Assembly: GCA_951812795.1 (NCBI GenBank)
Contig: OX638325.1
Span: 1,240,001-1,304,000, forward strand
DNA length: 64,000 nucleotides
DNA from: an uncultured Dehalococcoidia bacterium
GTDB taxonomy: Bacteria; Chloroflexota; Dehalococcoidia; Lucifugimonadales; Lucifugimonadaceae
Reading direction: 5' to 3'
The notes beneath the pieces were generated by a model. That model worked only from the letters and a program-made list of their open reading frames with translations, searched no databases and was not told the origin of the DNA. Position numbers and translations under genes: made by a program. Shown piece by piece: positions 51,407 through 59,779 of this stretch; within the stretch, counting starts at the first letter, position 1; each line of letters begins with the position of its first letter.

Positions 51407-51732
51407 CCACCTTTTTTCGTCTTCGCTTGAACGATTGAGTGCTTGGGCACTCAATTCTGCGGTTGGTTGCGATCGGTTGGATCCATCACCCCAAAAAACA
51501 TGATCAGAGTTGTTCATGGAAACAATTGTGCATTCCCGCCGTCGCGATGCGGTAGTGTTTAGAAAAGCGTCGCGCGATCTATAGGGCGTAGAGGCGTTTG
51601 CATTGAGTATCTGTGTATCGCTTAAGTTATGGACGACATTCAACACGTGTTGCATCGTACAAGTTAGGTGAGATCGCATGCGGGAAGCGCGTCAACCACA
51701 GCGGCACAAGAAGATGTGGGAACTGTTAACCT
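51407..51732. other. Gene-free stretch before the repeat protein
   Basis: An unrelated open frame on the minus strand (to 51679) is fused to the permease relic but has no recognisable domain and no clear ribosome site. It marks the break point of the lost ABC operon and is also the promoter region of the gene at 51736. Confidence 0.4.
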
Positions 51733-51735
51733 TTG

Positions 51736-54669
51736 GTGAGAAAGAAACCAACTGGCGGAATAGTGCGTACAAGAAGGAAGACAGTGTCATTAGCGTTTGT
51801 TGGGCGTGGCCATCGTCTGACAGCAGCAATTAATTGGGCTGTTGTCGTTCTATGCGTGGCGGGAGGGGGCGCAATTGCCGTAGGGCTCATTCCGAGCGGC
51901 GGGATTGAAGAAGCTTCGGCCGCGGTTGAATGCGGTTACGTGTACAACGAAGAGACCTGGACTGAAGAGTGGGTTTGTGTTTGGGTTCCCGATCCGACTG
52001 CCACGCCAGCACCGACGTCCACGCCAGTCCCTCCGACTGCCACGACTGCGCCGACGTCGACAACGGCCCCTCCGACGTCCACGCCGGTCCCTCCGACTGC
52101 CACGACTGCGCCGACGTCGACGCCCCGTCCAACTAACACGCCCCGACCGACCAGTACCTCGCCCCCGACGAACACGCCCACTCCGACCGCGACGCCTGCA
52201 TGTCATTACGAGTACAACGAAACGACAGGTTTCGAAGAATGGGTTTGCCCGTGGGATCCCACGTGGACGCCCACGCCCGCTCCCACCAGCACGCCTTCTC
52301 CGACCGCCACGAACACGCCCACGCCCACCAGCACGCCTTCTCCAACTGCGACGAACACGCCCACTCCCACCAGCACGCCTTCTCCAGCCCCGACGAACAC
52401 GCCCACTCCCACCAGCACGCCTGCATGTCATTACGAGTACAACGAAACGACAGGTTTCGAAGAATGGGTTTGCCCGTGGGATCCCACGTGGACGCCCACG
52501 CCCGCTCCCACCAGCACGCCTTCTCCGACCGCCACGAACACCCCAACCGCGACCGGCACGCCTGTGGGATCGGTATGCTACAGCCCCGACACCCCCGACG
52601 GGGAGAGCTACTGCCACACCTACACGCCCACGCCCACCAGCACGCCTTCTCCGACCGCCACGAACACCCCAACCGCGACCGGCACGCCTGTGGGATCGGT
52701 ATGCTACAGCCCCGACACCCCCGACGGGGAGAGCTACTGCCACACCTACACGCCCACGCCCACCAGCACGCCTTCTCCGACCGCCACGAACACCCCAACC
52801 GCGACCGGCACGCCTGTGGGATCGGTATGCTACAGCCCCGACACCCCCGACGGGGAGAGCTACTGCCACACCTACACGCCCACGCCCACCAGCACGCCTT
52901 CTCCGACCGCCACGAACACCCCAACCGCGACGCCCACGCCTGTGGGATCGGTATGTTACAGCCCCGACACCCCCGACGGGGAGAGCTACTGCCACACCTA
53001 CACGCCCACGCCCACCAGCACGCCTGTGGGATCGGTATGCTACAGCCCCGACACCCCCGACGGGGAGAGCTACTGCCACACCTACACGCCCACGCCCACC
53101 AGCACGCCTTCTCCGACCGCCACGAACACCCCAACCGCGACCGGCACGCCTGTGGGATCGGTATGCTACAGCCCCGACACCCCCGACGGGGAGAGCTACT
53201 GCCACACCTACACGCCCACGCCCACTGCGACGCAAACCCCGACTCCCACCAGCACGCCTTCTCCGACCGCCACGAACACCCCAACCGCGACGCCCACGCC
53301 CACTGCGACGCAAACCCCGACTCCCACCAGCACGCCTTCTCCGACCGCCACGAACACCCCAACCGCGACGCCCACGCCCACTGCGACGCAAACCCCGACT
53401 CCCACCAGCACGCCTTCTCCAACTGCGACGAACACCCCAACCGCGACGCCCACGCCCACTGCGACGAACACCCAAACCGCGAGGGCCGAGGCCGAAGACC
53501 CGGTAGTGGGGATTTTTGAAGATTCAGAATGTGCTGGCAAGGACCCGAAACTATGTGTCAGCTTTAATGATCTTGTGTTCTCGAATATGAATGACATCGT
53601 GGAAGTATCCGTGTCGTTCGACTTCTTCGCTAAAAGCGACGTAGTTTTCGAGGTGAGATCATATTGCAGGTATGGCAATTTTGCGGATAGTGACAGCGAA
53701 ATCAAGCTCGACGGTCATGCCGCGGTCGATGCCTCATCGCCTGATTGTCGGTACTACGACGAAGACGGCAATCGGTTGAAGGCCATAGGCGTGGCCCTTG
53801 TTTTGAACCCCGATGCAACACCTCCGACAAGACTTTTCTCCTTCGAAGAATTAGTGCCAGCACCTACTCCGGCGGTCACACCCACACCTGGACCATGGGT
53901 CCAGAAATCGATCTCTCGTACCGTCTACGAAGGTGCTCAAGCGTATTCTATAGACCATTGTCGCGACGAAGGTGTCTTCGAATACGAGCTCAACTACAGT
54001 GTTAGCACTGGGATGCTCGACGCCGTCAGGCTCGATTCATTAGTGATTACTGGTCGTGCTTCTGGGACATACTGGGACGATATCGGGATATTTTCTCCAG
54101 AAGATTTGGCAAAAATAAAACATGGTTTCAGGGTTACACACCTCTCCGTTAACCATGAGAACGCGAATATCCCAGCCGTTTCGCTCGAATTAGTAGGTGG
54201 AGGCGGTTGTTGGCCTAACGGTAAAGATGGCCAATGGTCGGAGGAATTGTACGATGTAGCATTCAAATACGTAGAAAAGAATATCATACCCGGTCTCGAA
54301 GAACATATGATTCCGTCCATTTGGAACGAATTAGATGAATTAGCGGAAAAGTGGCATAAGATTAAATCATCACCTAAATGGAACCAACAGATCATCACCT
54401 TCGCTGACCCAATTATAGAATTAGGTGATGACAAAGACATCCGAATTGAATTCACTTATACAACGTATGCGAACCCTGCCATAAAGCCGGGAGTGACTGT
54501 TTTGGAAGCCAGACAGAGATTTTGGGAAAGCAAACAAGGTGCATTAGAACTTAGCGACTTGAGTTGGTATGAGGCGGAATTATTGTTGGCACTAGCGGAA
54601 AGTTCCGTGTTGATCGATATAACCGGTGCATATAGTAAAATCGTGAATATTGAAGTGAAAGTTGATTGA
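51736..54669 (+). CDS. Large surface protein with Thr/Pro repeat stalk
   Basis: About 977 residues from GTG 51736 (or TTG 51733). A basic N-terminus and a membrane helix (about residues 35-55) suggest a signal anchor or signal peptide. Residues about 80-580 are a Thr/Pro/Ser-rich stalk, with two copies of a Cys-containing block ([20 protein letters not shown], 75-residue period), then six units of a 42-residue repeat holding [14 protein letters not shown], and three to four 26-residue units. The C-terminal 390 residues ([20 protein letters not shown] onward) form a folded region of unknown family with even codon use and lower G+C, unlike the rest of the window. An attachment or cell-wall-associated role is inferred. 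Confidence 0.75.
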   Translation: MRKKPTGGIVRTRRKTVSLAFVGRGHRLTAAINWAVVVLCVAGGGAIAVGLIPSGGIEEASAAVECGYVYNEETWTEEWVCVWVPDPTATPAPTSTPVPPTATTAPTSTTAPPTSTPVPPTATTAPTSTPRPTNTPRPTSTSPPTNTPTPTATPACHYEYNETTGFEEWVCPWDPTWTPTPAPTSTPSPTATNTPTPTSTPSPTATNTPTPTSTPSPAPTNTPTPTSTPACHYEYNETTGFEEWVCPWDPTWTPTPAPTSTPSPTATNTPTATGTPVGSVCYSPDTPDGESYCHTYTPTPTSTPSPTATNTPTATGTPVGSVCYSPDTPDGESYCHTYTPTPTSTPSPTATNTPTATGTPVGSVCYSPDTPDGESYCHTYTPTPTSTPSPTATNTPTATPTPVGSVCYSPDTPDGESYCHTYTPTPTSTPVGSVCYSPDTPDGESYCHTYTPTPTSTPSPTATNTPTATGTPVGSVCYSPDTPDGESYCHTYTPTPTATQTPTPTSTPSPTATNTPTATPTPTATQTPTPTSTPSPTATNTPTATPTPTATQTPTPTSTPSPTATNTPTATPTPTATNTQTARAEAEDPVVGIFEDSECAGKDPKLCVSFNDLVFSNMNDIVEVSVSFDFFAKSDVVFEVRSYCRYGNFADSDSEIKLDGHAAVDASSPDCRYYDEDGNRLKAIGVALVLNPDATPPTRLFSFEELVPAPTPAVTPTPGPWVQKSISRTVYEGAQAYSIDHCRDEGVFEYELNYSVSTGMLDAVRLDSLVITGRASGTYWDDIGIFSPEDLAKIKHGFRVTHLSVNHENANIPAVSLELVGGGGCWPNGKDGQWSEELYDVAFKYVEKNIIPGLEEHMIPSIWNELDELAEKWHKIKSSPKWNQQIITFADPIIELGDDKDIRIEFTYTTYANPAIKPGVTVLEARQRFWESKQGALELSDLSWYEAELLLALAESSVLIDITGAYSKIVNIEVKVD
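52201..52545 (+). repeat. Duplicated 225-bp block in the repeat protein gene
   Basis: TGTCATTACGAGTACAACGA occurs at 52201 and 52426, 225 bases apart, each followed by the same [20 protein letters not shown] coding stretch. The first copy continues into TSTPS-type repeats before the second starts. Confidence 0.85.
52561..53223 (+). repeat. 126-bp tandem repeat array in the repeat protein gene
   Basis: CCTGTGGGATCGGTATG occurs at 52561, 52687, 52813, 52939, 53023 and 53149. Spacing is 126, 126, 126, 84 and 126 bases, so the fourth unit has lost 42 bases (14 residues) in frame. Each full unit codes 42 residues with the Cys pair [14 protein letters not shown]. The units are nearly identical at DNA level (one silent T for C at 52953-52956), pointing to recent amplification. 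Confidence 0.9.
53224..53457 (+). repeat. 78-bp tandem repeat array in the repeat protein gene
   Basis: ACTGCGACGCAAACCCCGAC starts at 53224, 53302 and 53380, 78 bases apart, coding for 26 Thr/Pro-rich residues per unit. The third unit differs slightly (CCAACTGCG for CCGACCGCC). Confidence 0.85.
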
Positions 54670-54911
54670 GATTTCTGATTATGCGACTTGATTGTATTTG
54701 TCCCAATTACTCCATACAGAACGTCTGAGAAACTAAACAATCGGCTCGTCTGAACCTCGAAGTGCCGATTAGGTCGTCGCCATTTGGTCACAGCCACTTT
54801 TCTTGAGTTCGCCGAAAGAAGCGTCAGTGAGATGCGCCGGACAATCGTTCCTTCCTGTTCTTTTCCACCGCGTATCATAAACACGTAACCCAATCCCAAA
54901 TTCTGCCCAAC

Positions 54912-55300
54912 ATGAGCACCGTCTTCTACCAGAAGTGGCGACCAACTCGCTTCAGCGACGTCGTCGGATAAGACCATATCACCGACACCCTCCGCCGCGC
55001 CGTACTTACCGACCGCGTCGCCCGCGCATACCTTTTCACCGGACCTCGCGGCGTTGGCAAAAGCTCTCAACGCTGAACTCGACTAACGCGGCGTCTCGGT
55101 CCCGGATTCGGAGAACGCAATCGCCATCGACGAAGGGCGATTCATGGACCTCATCGAGATCGACGCCGCTTCGAACCGAGGCGTCGGTGGTACCGCCATT
55201 CTTCACGCGTAAGTGCCGGGTCGCCCACATCGTGGATAAGGTGTCCTCTGGGCTATTCTCGATGCCCTCAACGTAGCCCTATGCCACTGGACGGGAGGAG
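54912..55300 (+). pseudogene. dnaX relic (DNA polymerase III subunits gamma/tau, N-terminal part)
   Basis: From ATG 54912 the frame reads STVFYQKWRPTRFSDVVG, then TAA (54969-54971, where the family has Gln), then [32 protein letters not shown] with the Walker A motif of the clamp-loader ATPase. After a further stop, another frame gives DEGRFMDLIEIDAASNRGVG, a hallmark of DnaX, and a degraded Walker B-like stretch RVAHIVDKV. Several stops and frame changes in 400 bases show decay; only the first 130 residues of the 500 or more are represented. A working dnaX must be elsewhere. It lies just before the tRNA cluster. Confidence 0.85.
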
Positions 55301-55381
55301 GCGGGGGCGGCTAGGTATCTGATAGGTTCATTTGGCAATTAGTATTGAGTTCATTACCGCGTTTGCTGGCGTGGTACGAGA

Positions 55382-55467
55382 GCCGAGGTGGCGAAACGGT
55401 AGACGCGCTACGTTCAGGGCGTAGTGTCCGCAAGGACGTGCGGGTTCGACTCCCGCCCTCGGCACCA
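55382..55467 (+). tRNA. tRNA-Leu (anticodon CAG)
   Basis: Acceptor GCCGAGG pairs with CCTCGGC, followed by A and an encoded CCA. The anticodon stem CTACG/CGTAG encloses TTCAGGG, so the anticodon is CAG. The long variable arm (TGTCCGCAAGGACGT) is the class II arm of leucine tRNA. The length is 86 bases with CCA. It reads codon CUG. Confidence 0.95.
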
Positions 55468-55524
55468 ATGTTCGTGACTGGTGGTTTCGCCGAGCCGCGG
55501 TGATAACCTTTATATGCACGCCGC

Positions 55525-55600
55525 GCGCTTGTAGCTCAGCGGATAGAGCGCAGCCCTGCGAAGGCTGAGGTCGTGGGTTCAAATCCCGCCAAGCGCGCCA
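55525..55600 (+). tRNA. tRNA-Arg (anticodon GCG)
   Basis: Acceptor GCGCTTG pairs with CAAGCGC, followed by G and CCA. The stem CAGCC/GGCTG encloses CTGCGAA, so positions 34-36 are GCG, reading CGC and CGU. Bacteria normally use ACG, edited to ICG, for this box. The rest of the cloverleaf is regular, with T arm GGTTCAAATCC and 76 bases including CCA. Confidence 0.92.
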
Positions 55601-55650
55601 TTTCTTTTGTTTCCGTGACGGTCCATCATCGCCTAATTTCCGGCCAGATA

Positions 55651-55656
55651 TATAAT
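55651..55656 (+). promoter_or_regulatory. -10 promoter box of tRNA-Val
   Basis: TATAAT stands 17 bases before the first base of tRNA-Val (55674), the right distance for a start just upstream of the tRNA. A clear -35 box is not seen. The presence of its own -10 box suggests tRNA-Val is transcribed apart from tRNA-Arg. Confidence 0.5.
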
Positions 55657-55673
55657 CTGAACGCATCAGAGTT

Positions 55674-55750
55674 GGGCGGTTAGCTCAGTTGGCTAGAGCG
55701 CGTCGTTGACATCGACGAGGTCGGAGGTTCGAATCCTCCATCGCCCACCA
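55674..55750 (+). tRNA. tRNA-Val (anticodon GAC)
   Basis: Acceptor GGGCGGT pairs with ATCGCCC (one G-T pair), followed by A and an encoded CCA. The stem CGTCG/CGACG encloses TTGACAT, so the anticodon is GAC, reading GUC and GUU. The T arm has GGTTCGAATCC. Its length is 77 bases with CCA. Confidence 0.95.
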
Positions 55751-55807
55751 AATGTAACGAACTATCAGGTTCATCAATTGATTGACAGGTACACAACGCG
55801 CATCGCT

Positions 55808-55884
55808 AGTGAGGGCGACCTTCGACGGCGCCGTACCCTCACTATGATGGCGCGGGCTGGTTAAATCTCTCCCGGCCCCGCGCC
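55808..55884 (+). promoter_or_regulatory. Two-hairpin leader upstream of thrS
   Basis: AGTGAGGG (55808-55815) pairs with CCCTCACT (55836-55843), and GGCGCGGG (55849-55856) pairs with CCCGCGCC (55877-55884), with further pairs CTGG/CCGG inside the second stem. The two hairpins lie 120 to 200 bases before the thrS start. The T-box consensus was not found, so the control type, if any, is unknown. An attenuator or a processing site behind the tRNAs is possible. Confidence 0.45.
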
Positions 55885-56006
55885 TAATCCCACGATCTCT
55901 TGGCGGCGGGGACCCAATTGTCTACTCGAAGTATCCGTGCCTCGTCGGTTATGTTGCTTCGCGTTCTCCCGTCGCCTCAATATTCGACTCCGCACAGGTA
56001 AGCGAC

Positions 56007-57845
56007 ATGGCAGACAGCGAACTACAAGAACAATCTAGTAACCACCCGAGCCCAGTGGATTCCCGCGTTCGCGGGAATGACGGTGGGAGACGGACGCGGT
56101 TTCGGGACATGAGCCCGGAGGAACAATCAGAATATCGTGATATATTGCGGCACTCGGCAGCTCACGTGTTGGCCGAGGCGGTGTTGAAGCTGTTTCCAGA
56201 GGCGAAGTTGACTATCGGGCCGCCGATTCGGGACGGTTTTTACTACGACTTCGATGTGGCGCGCCCGTTCACACCCGAGGACCTCGAGGCAATCGAGGTG
56301 GAGATGCGTGCGTCGATAAGGGCGAACACTCCGTTCGTGGAGCGGGAGGTCTCGCGGGATGAGGCGCGGGTGTTGGTGGCGGACAATCGGTACAAGCAGG
56401 AGATCATCGACGGGATACCGGAGGATGAACAGGTTACGTTCACGAGCCATTCAAATGGAGCGTTCGACGACCTTTGTCGTGGTGGTCACGTCGAATCTAC
56501 TGGACGAATATCTGCGTTCAAGCTGTTGTCGGCGGCGGGAGCGTATTGGCGCGGTAGCGAAGCGAATCCGATGCTGCAGCGGATTTACGGCACCGCTTGG
56601 GAGTCGCGCGACAAGCAGAAGGTGTACCTAAAGCAGCGCGAGCAAGCGCAGCAGCGGGACCATCGTCGGTTGGGCGCTCAAATGGGTCTGTTCTTCTTTG
56701 ATCAGGTGGCGCCAGCAAACCCGTTTTTCCGTCCGAAGGGTGCGTTTGTTTACAACAAACTTTTCGAGTACGTACGCGGTCTATACGACAGGTACGGATA
56801 CGACGAGGTGATAACACCTCAGCTGTTTAAGACGGACTTGTTCAAGACTTCCGGTCACTACGACAACTACCTCGAGCACATGTACATGCTCGAGATCGAT
56901 GAGCAGGAGTATGGCATGAAGCCAATGAACTGCCCGTCGCACGCGGTGTTGTACTCGAAGTCGTTGCACTCGTATCGGGAACTGCCGATTCGTTATGCCG
57001 ATTTTGGGCGATTGCATCGATACGAGCTGTCGGGAGTAACGCAAGGATTGACGCGGGTCCGATCGTTCTCGCAAGACGATGCACACATTTTCTGTACCGA
57101 GGATCAGATCGCCGATGAGGTCAACGGCTTCATCGACATGTTGAATGAGAGCTACGAAGTTTTCGGGTTTGTTTCGACGCGTTTCGTGTTGTCTTTGCGT
57201 CCCGAGAAACGGGTGGGTTCGGATGCTCAGTGGGACCGCGCGGAGTCGGCGCTCGAGTCGGTTCTGAAGAATCGCGGTGGAGAGTTCGAGACCGCCGAGG
57301 GTGAAGGTGCGTTTTACGGTCCGAAGATCGACATGTTCGTTCCGGACGCCCTAGGTCGCGAGTGGCAATTGGGTACAGTGCAGATCGACTTCAACCAACC
57401 GGAACGATTTGACCTCGAGTACGTGAATTCGGAGAGCGAGCGCGAGCGGCCGGTTATGATCCACCGCGCGATGTTGGGCTCCCTGGAGCGATTCATCGGA
57501 GTCTTGATAGAGCACTTGGGCGGCAATTTGCCGTTGTGGTTAGCTCCGACGCAGGCGATGATGGTGCCGATCGCCGATCGGCACAACGACTACGCGTATG
57601 CAGTCGCGGATCGGATGCGAAAAGCGGGCTTGCGGGTCGAGGTCAACGACGCGAGCGAACGGATGAACTCGAAGATTCGTAACGCGCAGCTGATGAAGAT
57701 CAACTACATGTTGGTTGTCGGTGACCGGGAGATCGAAGCGAATTCTGCAGCGTTGCGGACGCGGTCGGGAGACAACCTTGGCGCGATCGGCATTGATGAG
57801 ATCATTGGCAAACTCGGCGACGAAGTTGCGAGCTTGGCGCTGTGA
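56007..57845 (+). CDS. thrS: Threonine--tRNA ligase (lacking the TGS domain)
   Basis: A class II synthetase of 612 residues that charges tRNA-Thr. The editing domain is marked by LRHSAAHVLAEAVLKLFPEA and DDLCRGGHVESTGRISAFKL (zinc/editing residues). The core has the motif 1 region, KPMNCPSHAVLYSKSLHSYR and RVRSFSQDDAHIFCTEDQI (motif 2), and motif 3 near AMLGSLERFIGVL. The anticodon-binding domain closes the protein. Most ThrRS start with a TGS domain; here the N-terminus is only 45 residues. Residues about 17-27 are encoded by repeat R1. ATG 56007 has AGGTAAG upstream; ATG 56109 is a possible second start. Confidence 0.93.
   Translation: MADSELQEQSSNHPSPVDSRVRGNDGGRRTRFRDMSPEEQSEYRDILRHSAAHVLAEAVLKLFPEAKLTIGPPIRDGFYYDFDVARPFTPEDLEAIEVEMRASIRANTPFVEREVSRDEARVLVADNRYKQEIIDGIPEDEQVTFTSHSNGAFDDLCRGGHVESTGRISAFKLLSAAGAYWRGSEANPMLQRIYGTAWESRDKQKVYLKQREQAQQRDHRRLGAQMGLFFFDQVAPANPFFRPKGAFVYNKLFEYVRGLYDRYGYDEVITPQLFKTDLFKTSGHYDNYLEHMYMLEIDEQEYGMKPMNCPSHAVLYSKSLHSYRELPIRYADFGRLHRYELSGVTQGLTRVRSFSQDDAHIFCTEDQIADEVNGFIDMLNESYEVFGFVSTRFVLSLRPEKRVGSDAQWDRAESALESVLKNRGGEFETAEGEGAFYGPKIDMFVPDALGREWQLGTVQIDFNQPERFDLEYVNSESERERPVMIHRAMLGSLERFIGVLIEHLGGNLPLWLAPTQAMMVPIADRHNDYAYAVADRMRKAGLRVEVNDASERMNSKIRNAQLMKINYMLVVGDREIEANSAALRTRSGDNLGAIGIDEIIGKLGDEVASLAL
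56056..56086 (+). repeat. Repeat R1 variant inside the thrS reading frame
   Basis: TTCCCGCGTTCGCGGGAA is a perfect 8-base inverted repeat with a two-base loop, followed by TGACGGTGG as in other R1 copies. It is translated as DSRVRGNDG-type residues in the N-terminus of ThrRS if ATG 56007 is used. Confidence 0.7.
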
Positions 57846-57856
57846 AAAATCCTTAC

Positions 57857-58648
57857 CTAGTGATAAACGGCTGAAACGCGGTTCAAGGAATCTCTGTAGA
57901 GGTCGTATTCGGTTTGTCTCGTGGAGCCGAATATGCGTGCACCACGCGCAATATAACGTTCGTATTCTGTGCGGTTCGCAGGCATCACCGGTGGCTCGAC
58001 TGCCAGGCCGCGGGCTATCGCGGCATCAACGACGCTGTTGATCGCGGCGAGGACTTCGGGGTGTTCCCATTGGCCGGGGTGCCCCATTTTGGCGGATAGA
58101 TCGCCTGGACCGAAGACTGCGCCGTCGATCCCTTCGACGTCCATCATGGCTCCTGCGTTCTTAACGCCGAGGGGGGATTCGATCTTTGGCAGTATTAGAG
58201 TTGCGTTATTGGCTTCTCGGCAATAATGGGCAACGTCTGAACTGTCGTATCCGGCGTTGGCACCCATGGCTAGGCCGCGTTCGCCTTCGGGCGCGTATTT
58301 GACCCACCGAACCAGGTCTCCCATCTGTTCGGGCGTCTCGGCGTGGGAGAGGATGATACCCATTGCACCGGCGTCGAGGACGCGTGACACGAGTGCGCGT
58401 TCGGGGGCGATAACGGTTACGACGGGTGCCATACCGTTGTCGCGGACGAGGGTAAGGAAGAGGGAAAGCCGACCATCGTCGTTAATGGCGTGTTCGGCGT
58501 CAACCATCAACATGTCGGAACCGGCGTTGGCGGCGATCTTCACGATGGAAGGGGTGAGCGCCTCGAAGATATTTACTCCGAATATTGGTTCATCGGCCTT
58601 TAATTTTTGCTTGGCGCGATTGGCCATAAGTGGTTGTTCTGGTGACAT
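57857..58648 (-). CDS. HpcH/HpaI family aldolase
   Basis: A class II pyruvate-type aldolase of 263 residues. Landmarks are KLKADEPIFGVNIFEALTPS, SDMLMVDAEHAINDD (catalytic Glu/His region), LDAGAMGIILSHAETPEQ and the metal site around LILPKIESPLGV with DGAVFGPGDLS. It resembles 2,4-dihydroxyhept-2-ene-dioate aldolase, which splits aldol compounds to pyruvate and an aldehyde. ATG 58648 is 7 bases behind the stop of the amidohydrolase gene; ATG 58627 is an alternative. The pair forms one minus-strand operon. Confidence 0.88.
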   Translation of the reverse strand: MSPEQPLMANRAKQKLKADEPIFGVNIFEALTPSIVKIAANAGSDMLMVDAEHAINDDGRLSLFLTLVRDNGMAPVVTVIAPERALVSRVLDAGAMGIILSHAETPEQMGDLVRWVKYAPEGERGLAMGANAGYDSSDVAHYCREANNATLILPKIESPLGVKNAGAMMDVEGIDGAVFGPGDLSAKMGHPGQWEHPEVLAAINSVVDAAIARGLAVEPPVMPANRTEYERYIARGARIFGSTRQTEYDLYRDSLNRVSAVYH

Positions 58649-58654
58649 GGGTGT

Positions 58655-59536
58655 TTATTCCAGTCCGAGAAGGGACAGTGAATCGCGGTTAATGATGGCT
58701 TCGATTTCGCTTTCGGGGATTGGCGGGAGGTTGTGTTCTTTGGCGAATCGTGGGATTGCTCGTAGGCCGTCCATCGTTTCTTGGGGCGTCCACAGGGTCC
58801 AGTCTGATCCGAAGAGCATTTTATGCGTGGCGGAGAATTCGTGGAAGACGCGCATGGCTCGCCAGGCCATCCATGGTCGCGACGGCATGCCGGATATGTC
58901 GGTGAAGACGTTGGGGTGTTTGCGGACGACGGCCATGCAATCTTCGTACCACGGGTGCGATGTGTGGGCGAGGACCATTTTGAGGCGAGGGAAGGCGATG
59001 GCGACTTCGTCCATCACCAAAGGGTGGGCGTATCTGAGGACGGCGTCGGAGGAAGCTGACATTCCGTTGTGAAATACGATGGGCAGCCCGTCTGATTGAA
59101 GACGGTCAAAAAGGCGGAACGCGGCATCGCTCAACGGATCGACCGCTTGGTAGCTAAGCGCAAGTTTTATGCCTCGACAACCCAATTCGCCGACCGCGCG
59201 GTCGTATTCTTTGTCGATATCGGGTTGATCTGGATGCAACGACATGAACGGGATGAACTTATTAGGGTTTACCGCCGCGACCCGCGCCGCGATGTCGTTA
59301 TGGTTCAGGTCATCGTCCCAACCTGCGTTCCAATCAGTTAGGGGATGTTCGTCGCCGCCTGGTCGAGGAGCTATCCCGAAAACGAGCGCCTTATCGACCG
59401 GCTCCATGGCCACGGAGTATTCGCCCAGCGATCCGGCGAGTTTGACGCCCGTCCCGATAAGTGGGTTTGTGATCACGTCTTTCTCTGGCACGTCACGTTC
59501 GTGCGTCGGGTTGTGTGAATGGACGTCAACAATCAA
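58655..59536 (-). CDS. Amidohydrolase family (Amidohydro_2) protein
   Basis: A protein of 293 residues from TTG 59536, with AGGAG 7 bases upstream. The start IVDVHSHNPTHERD holds the first His pair of the metal site. GCRGIKLALSYQAVDP (Lys region), LPIVFHNGMS, KMVLAHTSHPWYE and MLFGSDWTLW (final Asp) follow the Amidohydro_2 pattern found in aromatic-acid or carboxylate decarboxylases and lactonases. It shares an operon with the aldolase, so the pair may open a ring or lactone and then split the product. The true substrate is unknown. Confidence 0.82.
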   Translation of the reverse strand: MIVDVHSHNPTHERDVPEKDVITNPLIGTGVKLAGSLGEYSVAMEPVDKALVFGIAPRPGGDEHPLTDWNAGWDDDLNHNDIAARVAAVNPNKFIPFMSLHPDQPDIDKEYDRAVGELGCRGIKLALSYQAVDPLSDAAFRLFDRLQSDGLPIVFHNGMSASSDAVLRYAHPLVMDEVAIAFPRLKMVLAHTSHPWYEDCMAVVRKHPNVFTDISGMPSRPWMAWRAMRVFHEFSATHKMLFGSDWTLWTPQETMDGLRAIPRFAKEHNLPPIPESEIEAIINRDSLSLLGLE

Positions 59537-59779
59537 CGCTTTGCTCCTAAGATTTTGATCGGAAGTTTAATAGGGTAGACTGTATGTTGCAGGAAGTGAT
59601 TGTCGACTCTTCTAGGATCACGTTGAACGAGAATGCTAAAGGCCCGTTTGGCGGAATCGAGAATCTGATTTATTGATACGTTGTCCTGTTATGTCTCCGG
59701 CAACGAAATACAGCATTGCAAGCCCAGCAAGCGTGCGTCCCCACAGGAATTCCGAGATGTTGCAAAAAGGTAAAGGCTG

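Noticed and set aside
52561..53223. Regular repeat array as a possible CRISPR
   Set aside because: Units are 126 bases, nearly identical throughout with no variable spacers, lie in a coding frame, and no cas genes are near.
51850..53519. Long open frames on both strands over the Thr/Pro repeat region (for example 51850-53475 minus, 51905-53506 plus)
   Set aside because: They are shadows of the period-3 repeat; only the frame of 51736-54669 has a membrane signal, continues outside the repeats and codes a folded domain.
55751..56006. T-box riboswitch before thrS
   Set aside because: The conserved T-box sequence and antiterminator could not be found, only two plain hairpins.
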